Source: an uncultured Nitrospina sp. (GTDB taxonomy: Bacteria; Nitrospinota; Nitrospinia; Nitrospinales; VA-1). Taken from it: 32,916 nucleotides of DNA. Below, in pieces: positions 14,978 through 23,494 of this stretch. Within the stretch, counting starts at the first letter, position 1; every line of letters starts with the position of its first letter. The stretch is from the NCBI GenBank assembly GCA_913044145.1, contig CAJWOD010000001.1:1-32916 (forward strand). Direction: 5' to 3'. The position numbers and the translations under genes are program-made. The notes under the pieces were generated by a model. It had not been told where the DNA came from. It made no database searches and was given only the letters and a program-made list of their open reading frames with translations.

Positions 14978-16483
14978 ATGGCCAGCGAACAAAATAAAAC
15001 TTTATCCAAACCTAAAATAGCCACTGGAGGTTTGATTTTTGAGGAACCAATTGTTTTTGAATTGGGGTCCCCTGGGCGCAAAGCCTATTCCCTAGGCGCC
15101 TGTGATGTTCCAGAAATCGAACTAGAAACACTACTACCCACCGATGAAATTCGTGCTCCAATTAAAGAACTGCCGGAATTAACCGAACTCGATGTCGTTC
15201 GTCACTATACAAGGTTGTCGCAATGGAACTTTAGTATCGATACCAATTTTTATCCATTGGGGTCATGCACCATGAAGTACAACCCAAAATTAAACGAAAC
15301 CCTAGCACGTTTGCCAGGCTTCGCAGGACACCATCCCATTTCCGCAGATGAAGACTCGCAGGGAAGTTTACAACTTATGTACGAGCTACAAGAGTGCCTT
15401 AAGGAAATAAGTGGAATGGATCATGTCAGCCTGCAACCCGCAGCCGGAGCCCAAGGTGAGTTCGCAGGTATGCTGATGATTCAGGCTTACCACACCGCAA
15501 AAGGCAATCCCCGGAAAAAAGTTTTTTTACCCGATTCTGCGCATGGCACGAACCCAGCTAGCGCAAATCTTTGCGGTTACAAATCAGTACAGATCCCATC
15601 CAACTCTGAAGGCCTTATTGATATTGACAAACTCGAAGCTCTCATGGATGAAGAAACCGCCGCTATTATGCTAACCAATCCCAACACATTGGGAATGTTT
15701 GAGAAAGATATTTTAAAAATCACCAAGATTGTTCATAACAAGGGAGGATTGGTTTATTGTGATGGTGCCAACCTCAATGCAGTAATGGGAATCGTTAAGA
15801 TGGGGGAAATGGGAATTGATGTTTTACATATCAACCTGCATAAAACCTTCTCGACCCCACATGGCGGAGGTGGACCGGGGGCAGGGCCCGTCTGTATCAA
15901 GGATACTCTCGAACCTTATCTACCTAAACCAGTAGTGGAAAAAAAAGGTCATAAATACGTATTAAATAATAATCGGCCCAAAAGTGTAGGTAAATTGAAA
16001 GTTTTTAACGGTAACTTTGGTATGCTTCTAAGAGCATACGCATACATCCGCACTCTCGGCCCGGAAGGTATTCTTGAAGCCGCTCAATCAGCTGTCTTAA
16101 ACGCAAACTATATCCGCGCAAAACTAAAGGACACGTTCCACCTGCCTTTCAATGGAGCCTCCCTGCACGAATGCGTTTTCAACGATAAAGGTCAGGGCGT
16201 CACAACGATAGACATTGCCAAAGAACTTATTGATCATGGGTTTCACCCACCCACTGTGTACTTCCCGTTAATAGTAAAAGGTGCCTTGATGATCGAGCCG
16301 ACAGAAACCGAATCCAAAGAAACCCTCGATATGTTTATTGAGGCTATGAAATCCATCTCCAAGAAAGGCCATGAAGACCCAGAAAGTTTTCATGAGGCGC
16401 CGCGCCTACCAAAAGTATCACGTCCTGATGAAGCACAGGCAGCTCGCCTACCAAAATTAAAGTGGACAAGACAACCGGTTTAA
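14978..16483 (+). CDS. gcvPB: Glycine dehydrogenase (decarboxylating) subunit 2
   Basis: The C-terminal-half subunit of two-part P-protein, which decarboxylates glycine and passes the methylamine to the lipoyl H-protein of the glycine cleavage system. It is 501 residues, as usual for GcvPB. Visible are FYPLGSCTMKYNPK (91-104), SLQPAAGAQGEFAGM (151-165), AHGTNPASAN, the cofactor Asp in VYCDGANLNA (near 262) and the Schiff-base Lys289 in LHINLHKTFSTPHGGGGPGAGP. GGAAA lies just upstream of the ATG at 14978. gcvPA, gcvT and gcvH are not in the window, although gcvPA and gcvPB are adjacent in many genomes. The gene follows the LPS genes by 11 bp and is probably transcribed with them. The downstream 43 bp before the convergent SLC13 gene show no clear terminator. 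Confidence 0.96.
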   Translation: MASEQNKTLSKPKIATGGLIFEEPIVFELGSPGRKAYSLGACDVPEIELETLLPTDEIRAPIKELPELTELDVVRHYTRLSQWNFSIDTNFYPLGSCTMKYNPKLNETLARLPGFAGHHPISADEDSQGSLQLMYELQECLKEISGMDHVSLQPAAGAQGEFAGMLMIQAYHTAKGNPRKKVFLPDSAHGTNPASANLCGYKSVQIPSNSEGLIDIDKLEALMDEETAAIMLTNPNTLGMFEKDILKITKIVHNKGGLVYCDGANLNAVMGIVKMGEMGIDVLHINLHKTFSTPHGGGGPGAGPVCIKDTLEPYLPKPVVEKKGHKYVLNNNRPKSVGKLKVFNGNFGMLLRAYAYIRTLGPEGILEAAQSAVLNANYIRAKLKDTFHLPFNGASLHECVFNDKGQGVTTIDIAKELIDHGFHPPTVYFPLIVKGALMIEPTETESKETLDMFIEAMKSISKKGHEDPESFHEAPRLPKVSRPDEAQAARLPKLKWTRQPV

Positions 16484-16526
16484 AACTCCTGTTTTTTTGT
16501 ATGCTCGTGCCTTAAAGGGATGATAG

Positions 16527-18077
16527 TTAGAAACCAATTAAAAACCCACTCACCAAAACCAACACCGCAGTGGTTATAATACCTGCTCCAATAAGGTTTA
16601 GGATCAACCCGGCTTTTGACATTTTTGGAATACTCACCCAACCGCTACCGAAGACAATTGCATTTGGCGGTGTCGCTACCGGTAACATAAACGCAAACGA
16701 AGCGGCCAACGTCGCTGGCACCATAAAATATAATGGATGAACAGTCGCCGATATCGCAGCCATACCAAGTATAGGAAGAATCATTGTCGTGGTCGCCGTG
16801 TTAGAAGTTAATTCCGTTAAAAAAGTAACCACAAGACAAATGGTAAGAACCGTCATCCACAACGGCCAATCAGAAACCCCCGTCAGTTTAGATCCAATCC
16901 ATTTATCGAGTCCACTCACTCCAAAACCCGATGCTAGAGCAAAACCACCACCAAAAAGAATTAAAGTTCCCCACGGTGTTTTCGATTGCACTGTTTTCCA
17001 GTCCAAAGCAAACCATTCGGTTTTGCCGTTCAGGATGAGCCCTTTGGTGCCATTGACCGGAGCCACCAATAGTAGCAGACCCATGGTCATGGCAATGGTG
17101 GAATCATGCAAAAACTTTGGATTTTCAAATAGGTTCGACCAACCAGGAATTACCCACTCCCCTATCGCAATGGGTCGCCTAAAAATCCATAGAATTGCTG
17201 TAAAGCAAAAAACGGTTGCGACGATTTTTTCTGCCCAACTCATGGAGCCTAACTCATCAAGTTCTTTTTGAATGATTCTACTTTCTCCGCCTTCGATTTG
17301 GTTTATTGGAAAGGGTAAAACAAAACGACAAAGATAAATCCATGTTATTGGAATAAAAACCAAGACTATAGGGATAGCCAATATCATCCACTGAAAAAAA
17401 CTTACTTCAGGGTTATCCGGATAAAGATTTTTGTAGAATCCTGCAAATACAATATTTGGTGGCGTTCCAATCGGTGTGCCGACCCCTCCAATACTGGCAG
17501 AATATGCAAGGCCCAACATCAATACGAGCCCAAATCCATTTTCGATCTTTTTTTGTGAATCAAAATTTCTATTTCCATTTAAAGAAGCATCTAAAGCGAT
17601 CTGCCTTACCACGGCCATGGCTACGGGAAGCATCATCATCGTCGATGCCGTGTTGGAAATCCACATCGATAAAAATGCTGTTGCCATCATAAATCCGAGG
17701 ACGATCCGTTTCGGTTCCGTTCCCATTACTGAGATGATCCACAGTGCAAGACGTTTGTGAAAATTCCATTTCTCCATGGCGAGAGCGATCATGAATCCAC
17801 CCAGGAACAAAAAGATAAGATGATTGGCATAATTGGGAGCCACCTGTTTGCTAGGCAAGATGCCGAGCAATGGAAACAATACCAGAGGTAACAATGCTGT
17901 CACGGCAAGCGAGATGCCCTCACCGACCCACCATATGGCCATCAAGGCGACCACAGCGAACATGCGCTGCGCACTTTCTGTCATACCGTCAGGAAGTGGC
18001 ATGAGCAAAATTCCGCAGAAAATAATAAACCCAGCTAAAAGCACAACAATCTGTTTTTTGAATGTATTTTCTATCAA
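16527..18077 (-). CDS. SLC13/DASS-family anion:sodium symporter (dicarboxylate type)
   Basis: A 516-residue inner-membrane carrier with about eleven helices. Both substrate- and sodium-binding hairpin motifs are intact: SNT at 141-143 (WISNTASTMMMLP) and SNT at 425-427 (ELTSNTATTTMILP). GLAYSASIGGVGTPIGTPPNIVF (189-211) and the corresponding LPVATPPNAIVFGSG near the C-terminus are the other paired family signatures. Members move succinate, malate, fumarate, citrate or sulfate with sodium. It lies 128 bp downstream of the succinate dehydrogenase operon in the same orientation, which supports a C4-dicarboxylate substrate, although this cannot be read from sequence. The start is a TTG at 18077 without a recognisable ribosome-binding site, and the first ATG is at codon 26 inside the first helix, so the N-terminus is uncertain. 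Confidence 0.9.
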   Translation of the reverse strand: MIENTFKKQIVVLLAGFIIFCGILLMPLPDGMTESAQRMFAVVALMAIWWVGEGISLAVTALLPLVLFPLLGILPSKQVAPNYANHLIFLFLGGFMIALAMEKWNFHKRLALWIISVMGTEPKRIVLGFMMATAFLSMWISNTASTMMMLPVAMAVVRQIALDASLNGNRNFDSQKKIENGFGLVLMLGLAYSASIGGVGTPIGTPPNIVFAGFYKNLYPDNPEVSFFQWMILAIPIVLVFIPITWIYLCRFVLPFPINQIEGGESRIIQKELDELGSMSWAEKIVATVFCFTAILWIFRRPIAIGEWVIPGWSNLFENPKFLHDSTIAMTMGLLLLVAPVNGTKGLILNGKTEWFALDWKTVQSKTPWGTLILFGGGFALASGFGVSGLDKWIGSKLTGVSDWPLWMTVLTICLVVTFLTELTSNTATTTMILPILGMAAISATVHPLYFMVPATLAASFAFMLPVATPPNAIVFGSGWVSIPKMSKAGLILNLIGAGIITTAVLVLVSGFLIGF

Positions 18078-18205
18078 GGGAGGCTCGTCAAAAAGGGTTC
18101 AACGAATTGATATTAACAGAGGGAAGATAAAAATCCTATCCAGAAGGGATGTGCAAACGCATCACTGGGAAAGAAGCCGTCTTATTACCATTTATTGTTC
18201 ACAAG

Positions 18206-19099
18206 TCAGTGAGCAGCCGAATGCGAACCGGAAAGGATCTGGTTTATTTTGAGGGTGGAGACGATGTGGGTGTCCATTCCCAGTTGTGTGGGTGTGTAGC
18301 CCAATGCCAGAGCCACCAGTTGCGGTAAGTGCAGGATGGGAATGGATTGGTTTTTCTTTTGCAATAATTCGATTTCCGGTTGATAAGAATCGAGGCTCAG
18401 GTGACAGAGCGGACATCCAGTGGCAACGACATCGGCACCATGTTCGATCGCATCCTGCAATGCATTACCTGACATACCTAAAGATGCATCCTTGTTCATC
18501 ATCACGATAGGAAAACCGCAACATTTGGTACGACTAGGATAATAAATCGGGGTTGCGCCCAAGGCTTCAAAGATATCTTCCATCCCTGTTGGGTTGTCTG
18601 GATTATCAAAGTCAGATCGTTCGGACGGACGCAGAACATAACAACCGTAAAAGGCTGCAACCTTTAATCCGGTCAAAGGACGCTTGATGCGAGACTTTAA
18701 TCTTGCCATTCCCTCTTCGGTTGCCAGGATGTTAGCAAAATGTTTGATTCTTGTTTTTCCATTGTACTGATGCCCCCCCTCTTCGAGGATGTCGTTGACT
18801 TTTTCTTTATACTCTTTACTTTCGTTTAAATGTGCTTCGGTTTTTTTTAAGGTCCCCTGACAGGTTGAACAAATAGTGACAATATCCAAACCCTGTTTTT
18901 CAGCGATGGAGAACGAACGCGCGTTTAAAGCATCTGCCAATAGTGGGCTCTTTTCGGAAACCACTCCCGCACCACAACAGGACGCGCTTTTCATTTCTAC
19001 AAAATCAAAGCCTAGGCCTTCCGCTGCTTTGGTTGTGGAGAGCATCAACTCTCGGGTCGCCCCTTTGGCGACACATCCGGTAAAAAGGGCAAACTTCAT
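18206..19099 (-). CDS. HdrB-like succinate dehydrogenase/fumarate reductase third subunit (SdhE type)
   Basis: A 297-residue protein with two CCG domains, the cysteine-rich modules of heterodisulfide reductase subunit B. Domain 1 has Cys9, Cys41-Cys42-Gly and Cys77/Cys80 (CSTC). Domain 2 has Cys153, Cys193-Cys194-Gly and Cys229/Cys232 (CPLC). Such subunits replace the classical SdhC/SdhD heme b anchors in non-classical (type E) succinate dehydrogenases and in some fumarate reductases, where they bind non-cubane iron-sulfur clusters and contact quinone or another acceptor. The ATG at 19099 overlaps the sdhB stop by 4 bp (ATGA), a strong sign of translational coupling. No long hydrophobic helix is evident, so membrane attachment would be through amphipathic segments. 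Direction of the reaction (succinate oxidation or fumarate reduction) is not decided by sequence. Confidence 0.9.
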   Translation of the reverse strand: MKFALFTGCVAKGATRELMLSTTKAAEGLGFDFVEMKSASCCGAGVVSEKSPLLADALNARSFSIAEKQGLDIVTICSTCQGTLKKTEAHLNESKEYKEKVNDILEEGGHQYNGKTRIKHFANILATEEGMARLKSRIKRPLTGLKVAAFYGCYVLRPSERSDFDNPDNPTGMEDIFEALGATPIYYPSRTKCCGFPIVMMNKDASLGMSGNALQDAIEHGADVVATGCPLCHLSLDSYQPEIELLQKKNQSIPILHLPQLVALALGYTPTQLGMDTHIVSTLKINQILSGSHSAAH

Positions 19100-20037
19100 T
19101 GATCCAACTCCTTGAATATACGTTTTACATCACGAACCTCTTCAATAGAATGATGAAGGATTGGTGGAACTTTTCCTTTGAGTAACATTCTGAGCCCAAC
19201 CGGAATCAAGCTGAGCAGTCCGGGGATATTAAAAATTCCCATCGACTCCACGGGAATTCTGTTTTCGTTTAGATTGCCGCTCCTCTTAACTGAATTAGTG
19301 AAGGACAGTGCGTGACGCGCACCATTATTGTTATGAACACCTTCCTCCAATGCCACGGTCATGATTTCTTTGATGCGATCGAAAGGACGTGCCGGTTTCG
19401 GGCAGCGTTCTACACATTCGGCACAATGGGTGCAATCCCAAATCCCTCCTGGCTCACTTAAGTCCTGTACGCGTTGCAGGGTTTTAGAGTCGCGGGAATC
19501 GCCGACAAACCGTTGCGCTTTTGCCAAAGCTGCAGGCCCGAGGAAATTATCATCCACTTCCAGAGTGTTGCAGTCGGAATAGCAGGCACCGCACATGATG
19601 CAAGTACTAGCGTCATCAATGACTAAAAACTCTTCCTGCGACTGACGTCTTTCTTTTACCGGTGGCTCTTCTTTTGGCTCCAGATAAGGTTTTATTTTAT
19701 TCACTTTGTCCCAGAACGGTGTGAAGTCTACTACCAGATCTTTTACTGGTTTCATATTACCGAGAGGTTCTAAAGTAATAGTATCGTTGTTATCCACAAG
19801 GTGTTCCGCCTGTCGTTGGCAAGCCAGTAAGGCATGACCGTTTGACTTGACTGCACACGAGCCACAGATTGCACTTCGGCACGACATCCTATAAGAAAGG
19901 CTGCCATCAAGAGTCCACTTGATCTGGTTCATACAATCCAGGAGCGTGGCACCATCGGGAATATCCAGTTGAAACTCTTCGAAATAAGGCTCGGGCTGTT
20001 TTTCCGGATTGAATCGTTTGATTCTGAAAGTTGCCAT
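19096..20037 (-). CDS. sdhB: Succinate dehydrogenase/fumarate reductase iron-sulfur subunit
   Basis: A 313-residue electron-transfer subunit. The [2Fe-2S] domain has Cys53, Cys58, Cys61 (MSCRSAICGSC) and Cys73. The ferredoxin-like domain has Cys146, Cys149, Cys152 and Cys156 (CIMCGACYSDC) for a [4Fe-4S] cluster. The third site reads CTHCAECVERC (202-212) with four cysteines, whereas the classical [3Fe-4S] site has only three, so a second [4Fe-4S] cluster is likely, as described for Sulfolobus-type enzymes. The C-terminus is extended by about 80 residues beyond the third site, with a hydrophobic part (GIFNIPGLLSLIPVGLRMLL) that may help dock to the membrane or the HdrB-like partner. The ATG at 20037 shares its A with the sdhA stop TGA; a TTG one codon earlier is less likely. 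The gene couples at its end to the HdrB-like gene. Confidence 0.95.
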   Translation of the reverse strand: MATFRIKRFNPEKQPEPYFEEFQLDIPDGATLLDCMNQIKWTLDGSLSYRMSCRSAICGSCAVKSNGHALLACQRQAEHLVDNNDTITLEPLGNMKPVKDLVVDFTPFWDKVNKIKPYLEPKEEPPVKERRQSQEEFLVIDDASTCIMCGACYSDCNTLEVDDNFLGPAALAKAQRFVGDSRDSKTLQRVQDLSEPGGIWDCTHCAECVERCPKPARPFDRIKEIMTVALEEGVHNNNGARHALSFTNSVKRSGNLNENRIPVESMGIFNIPGLLSLIPVGLRMLLKGKVPPILHHSIEEVRDVKRIFKELDQ

Positions 20038-21746
20038 CAATAAGTTCTTTCAGCAGGTTGATATTTAGTAATCACTACGGGTTTGGTTTTTATGACCAAT
20101 CCATCTGGAGAATCGTAGACCATGGAGTGATACAAGAATTTTTTATCATCTCGCTTTGGGAAGTCAGTACGATAATGCCCACCACGGCTTTCCCGTCGTT
20201 CCAATGCGGCTGTGGCTATAATTACTGCCATACCCAACATATTTCCTAACTCCATAATTTCATAAATTTCTGTATTGAACAATTTTCCTTTATCCGTTAC
20301 TTTACCTTTTTTGAACCGTTCCTGAAGCCCTTTGAGAGTTTCGATGCAGGTTTTAAGTCTTTGCTCATCGCGGAAAACACCGCAATGGGACATCATAATT
20401 TCTTTCATTTCGTCGCGAATCTGGTTGTAACTTTCGCTCCCCTCTCTTTGGAATATATCTTCAAATTTCTCTAAGACCCTTGCTTTTTCCTGTCCTTCAT
20501 TAACATTGCCAAAGTCCCTACCTCTGGCATATTCGAGGACAGATTTACCTGCACGTTCACCAAACACCACTGCATCAAGGAGAGAATTGGTTCCCAATCG
20601 GTTGCCACCATGAACAGAAACACATGCACATTCACCTGCCGCAAAAAAACCATGCATCTTTGTTCCTTCAGAATCGAGGATAACGTGACAATTATTATCC
20701 ACAGGAATACCTCCCATGGAATAATGTGCAGTGGGTTGAATAGGCAGAGGATCGGTAACGCAATCAATACCGAGAAAGTCGATTGCCAATTGTCGAATTT
20801 GCGGTAGGCGTTCCATGATTCGTGCTTCGCCCAGATGTCGAAGATCGAGATGAATACAATCTTCACCGTTGATGCCACGTCCCGCATCCATTTCACTTTG
20901 CTCTGCACGAGCCACAATATCGCGCGGTGCCAATTCCATTCTGGAGGGAGCATAAGTTTCCATGAACCGCTCGCCTTTATCATTGAGAAGGTAAGCACCT
21001 TCGCCACGAGCCGCCTCAGAAAATAAAATTCCTTGTCGGTATAACCCTGAAGGATGAAACTGCACAAATTCCGGATCTTCTAAAGGAATGCCAACCTCAA
21101 AAGCTGCCATCACGCCATCCGCGGTACTGGCAAAAGCATTTGATGTAATTTTAAATACTCGGCCATAACCTCCGGTACAAAAGACCACAGCTTTAGCCCG
21201 GATAACTTCGACTTCACCGGTTTGAATATTACTTACAATCACACCGTTACACTGGTCACCATCGATCACCAGAGAATGCATATACCACTCATTATAAATT
21301 TTAACGGATCTGGAGTTTTTCATCAGCTGCTCATGAAGAGCATGTAAAATCGCATGACCGGTTCGATCAGCGGAGAAGCAGGCGCGAGGCTTTGAATGAC
21401 CACCAAAGCTACGTTGAGCGATCTTTCCTTCTGGGGTGCGACTGAAAACACAACCCATGTGCTCTAGCTCATAGATAATTCTGGGTGCCGCCTTGACATA
21501 TTCCTCGACCGCATCCTGATCGTTTAGAAAATCACCGCCTTTGACGGTATCAAACATGTGTTCTTCCCAGCTATCCGGCTCAGAATTTCCAAGAGAAGCC
21601 GCAATGCCGCCTTGGGCTGCTCCAGAATGCGAACGGGAAGGATAAACCTTGGTCAATACGGCTACATCGAGTTCTTTACAAGCCTCAAGAGCGCATCGCA
21701 TTCCTGCAAGACCAGCACCGACGATCACCACATCATGTTGAATCAC
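20037..21746 (-). CDS. sdhA: Succinate dehydrogenase/fumarate reductase flavoprotein subunit
   Basis: A 569-residue flavoprotein that interconverts succinate and fumarate. The N-terminal dinucleotide fold is VVIVGAGLAGMRCA (6-19). His40 in RSHSGAAQGGIAAS is the covalent FAD attachment site. The substrate-site blocks include HSKPRACFSADRTGH, VQFHPSGLYRQGILFSEAARGEGAYL, GERFMETYAPSRMELAPRDIVARA, AHYSMGGIPVD and VHGGNRLGTNSLLDAVVFG. The start is a GTG at 21746, well supported by GAGG 7 nt upstream and by the immediate HDVVIVG sequence. It is the first gene of the sdhA-sdhB-HdrB-like operon, with one-base and four-base junctions to its successors. A minus-strand promoter is proposed at 21889-21916. 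Nothing in the protein departs from the family. Confidence 0.97.
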   Translation of the reverse strand: MIQHDVVIVGAGLAGMRCALEACKELDVAVLTKVYPSRSHSGAAQGGIAASLGNSEPDSWEEHMFDTVKGGDFLNDQDAVEEYVKAAPRIIYELEHMGCVFSRTPEGKIAQRSFGGHSKPRACFSADRTGHAILHALHEQLMKNSRSVKIYNEWYMHSLVIDGDQCNGVIVSNIQTGEVEVIRAKAVVFCTGGYGRVFKITSNAFASTADGVMAAFEVGIPLEDPEFVQFHPSGLYRQGILFSEAARGEGAYLLNDKGERFMETYAPSRMELAPRDIVARAEQSEMDAGRGINGEDCIHLDLRHLGEARIMERLPQIRQLAIDFLGIDCVTDPLPIQPTAHYSMGGIPVDNNCHVILDSEGTKMHGFFAAGECACVSVHGGNRLGTNSLLDAVVFGERAGKSVLEYARGRDFGNVNEGQEKARVLEKFEDIFQREGSESYNQIRDEMKEIMMSHCGVFRDEQRLKTCIETLKGLQERFKKGKVTDKGKLFNTEIYEIMELGNMLGMAVIIATAALERRESRGGHYRTDFPKRDDKKFLYHSMVYDSPDGLVIKTKPVVITKYQPAERTY

Positions 21747-21786
21747 TAAAGCACCTCAAAACGGGGCAAACATTTTAATTCCTTAC

Positions 21787-21833
21787 CATGACAGAAAATA
21801 ACTCATTGCCCTCATCGAGCCTTTGCTGTCATG
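21787..21833. repeat. Inverted repeat in the sdh leader
   Basis: CATGACAG (21787-21794) and CTGTCATG (21826-21833) are perfect inverted copies separated by 31 bp, lying 40-90 bp upstream of the sdhA GTG. It could be a two-site operator or a long-loop hairpin in the mRNA. It may also be chance. Confidence 0.4.
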
Positions 21834-21888
21834 ATTTTCTCCAGAACCTCCACGACATGAAACCCATTGAAAAACCTAATAAAAATTA

Positions 21889-21916
21889 GTTGTATTCCGT
21901 TCGGAGAGGTTGTCAA
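21889..21916 (-). promoter_or_regulatory. Candidate sdh operon promoter
   Basis: On the minus strand TTGACA (21911-21916) and TACAAC (21889-21894) are separated by 16 bp. The -35 is perfect and the -10 matches four of six positions. A perfect 5-bp inverted repeat CTAAT / ATTAG (21876-21889) sits just downstream, across the expected start of transcription near 21882. Confidence 0.5.
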
Positions 21917-21939
21917 TCGGGGCCTTGGCCGGATATAAA
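21910..21939 (+). promoter_or_regulatory. Candidate helicase promoter overlapping the sdh promoter
   Basis: TTGTCA (21910-21915) and TATAAA (21934-21939) are each one mismatch from consensus, with an 18-bp spacer. Its -35 is nearly the same base pairs as the minus-strand sdh -35, so the two would be mutually exclusive if both are real. The leader to the helicase start would be about 240 nt. Confidence 0.45.
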
Positions 21940-22187
21940 ATCAAGAAGGGATTTAAACACTTCCCCCCCTTTAAAGTCAAGCAAAATGAAATTGGGGTTG
22001 CAAAAGCTCAGTAAGCCGATCATAATAACTCATGCCAACGAGAATGAGTAGCAAACGATTGAAATTTAAGGCCCCCCTCCCATAAGTAAAAATGGCAATG
22101 CCTCATTAATCCATAAATCGTTTTCCCGTTGAAAAAAAGCTATGTCTAAACAGACCCGCAAAAATTTCTGCGGAATGGAGTATTCAT

Positions 22188-23489
22188 TTGGAACTCATTA
22201 ATTTTGAATCTATACCACTTCCTGAACCTGTTTTAAAAGGTGTTCGAAGTGCTGAATTCAAAACTTGTACCCCCATTCAGAGCAAGTCTCTTCCCATTAC
22301 TCTTGCGCGAAAAGATCTCGCAGGCCAGGCGCAAACAGGAACCGGTAAAACGGCAGCTTTTTTGATTACTCTATTAACTCGGTTAATAGAGAATAAACCG
22401 ACGCCTGCGGCAAAAGGAAAAGAAGGCCCTCGAGCTTTGGTTCTGGCGCCCACCCGGGAACTGGCCCGACAAATTGAGAAGGATGCATTATTGCTTGGAA
22501 AATATTGCGGCTTTAAATCAGCCTGTATCATTGGCGGAGTTGACTACGAAAAACAACGTAGCCTAATTAAATCAGGAGTTGACATTCTCATCGCTACTCC
22601 AGGAAGATTGATCGACTTTTACAAGCAGAGATTCTTTAGCCTGAAACGAATCGAAGTGCTAGTTGTTGATGAAGCAGACCGCATGTTCGATATGGGATTC
22701 ATTCAAGACTTACGCTATCTTTTCCGCAGTTGCTCGCCCTACAATAAACGACAAACAATGCTATTTTCTGCGACGCTCAATTATCGAGTTATGGAACTCT
22801 GCTATGAACACATGAACAACCCCGTTAAAGTTGTTATTGAGCCTGAGAAAGCGGTTGTGGATGAAATAAAGCAGTCTCTTTTTCATGTTGGCCAACACGA
22901 AAAATTTAATCTTCTACTGGGACTATTAAAAAAGGAAGAAGGGGAAAAAGTTCTCATTTTCTGCAACACAAAGATTGAAGCGGAACAACTGGAATGGAAG
23001 CTAAATCATAATGGCTATAAGTCGGGCCAAATAAGCGGCGATCTTCATCAAAAGGCACGAATAAAAGTATTAGAAGATTTCCAAAAAGGAAACATTTATA
23101 TTATGATCGCTACCGATGTTGCATCGCGTGGATTACATGTCGATGATATTACCCATGTTATAAACTACGATCTTCCGCAAGATGCAGAAGACTATGTCCA
23201 TCGTATTGGCCGAACTGCCAGGGCTGGGAAAAAAGGTACCGCTATCACCCTTTGCTGTGAAGACTTTGCGCAACATTTAGAACGCGTCGAGGTTTATCTC
23301 AAAAAGAAAATACCCGTGGCTTGGGCAGAAGAAGAACTATACCTGGAAGAAAAATTAGGGGCCCCACCAGCAAGAAAACGTCGCCGGCCGACAGCAACCA
23401 AAGCAAAAACCGATTCCAACAATCGTCCTCGCAATGGCAAGGGAATGCAACGAAGACGCCCTCAATCAAGAACACGCTCTACAACCTAA
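22188..23489 (+). CDS. DEAD-box ATP-dependent RNA helicase
   Basis: A 433-residue RNA helicase with all motifs: Q-motif region CTPIQ (27-31), motif I AQTGTGKT (48-55), Ia PTRELA (88-93), Ib TPGR (137-140), II DEAD (161-164), III SAT (194-196), IV LIFCNT, V ATDVASRG and VI HRIGRTARAG (338-347). After the core comes a basic tail rich in Arg, Lys, Thr and Asn (about 385-433) that probably binds RNA. It is most like the RhlB/RhlE group, which act in RNA decay, ribosome assembly and cold adaptation. The start is a TTG at 22188, supported by GGAG 7 nt upstream; the nearby ATG at 22175 is out of frame. The gene ends 5 bp from the convergent ligA stop with no separate terminator between them. Confidence 0.93.
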   Translation: MELINFESIPLPEPVLKGVRSAEFKTCTPIQSKSLPITLARKDLAGQAQTGTGKTAAFLITLLTRLIENKPTPAAKGKEGPRALVLAPTRELARQIEKDALLLGKYCGFKSACIIGGVDYEKQRSLIKSGVDILIATPGRLIDFYKQRFFSLKRIEVLVVDEADRMFDMGFIQDLRYLFRSCSPYNKRQTMLFSATLNYRVMELCYEHMNNPVKVVIEPEKAVVDEIKQSLFHVGQHEKFNLLLGLLKKEEGEKVLIFCNTKIEAEQLEWKLNHNGYKSGQISGDLHQKARIKVLEDFQKGNIYIMIATDVASRGLHVDDITHVINYDLPQDAEDYVHRIGRTARAGKKGTAITLCCEDFAQHLERVEVYLKKKIPVAWAEEELYLEEKLGAPPARKRRRPTATKAKTDSNNRPRNGKGMQRRRPQSRTRSTT

Positions 23490-23494
23490 CAACA

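Larger units (their letters stand above)
21747..22187. other. Divergent regulatory region between sdhA and the DEAD-box helicase
   Basis: 441 bp without a credible gene. It holds the two overlapping promoters listed separately, an 8-bp inverted repeat in the sdh leader, and a small hairpin (22156-22160 with 22169-22173, CCGCA/TGCGG) ending 3 nt before the helicase ribosome-binding site. The remainder shows nothing I can name. Confidence 0.5.

Noticed and set aside
20471..21067. 198-codon alternative-frame reading on the same strand within sdhA
   Set aside because: The sdhA frame has conserved flavoprotein motifs throughout this stretch; the alternative has no family pattern.
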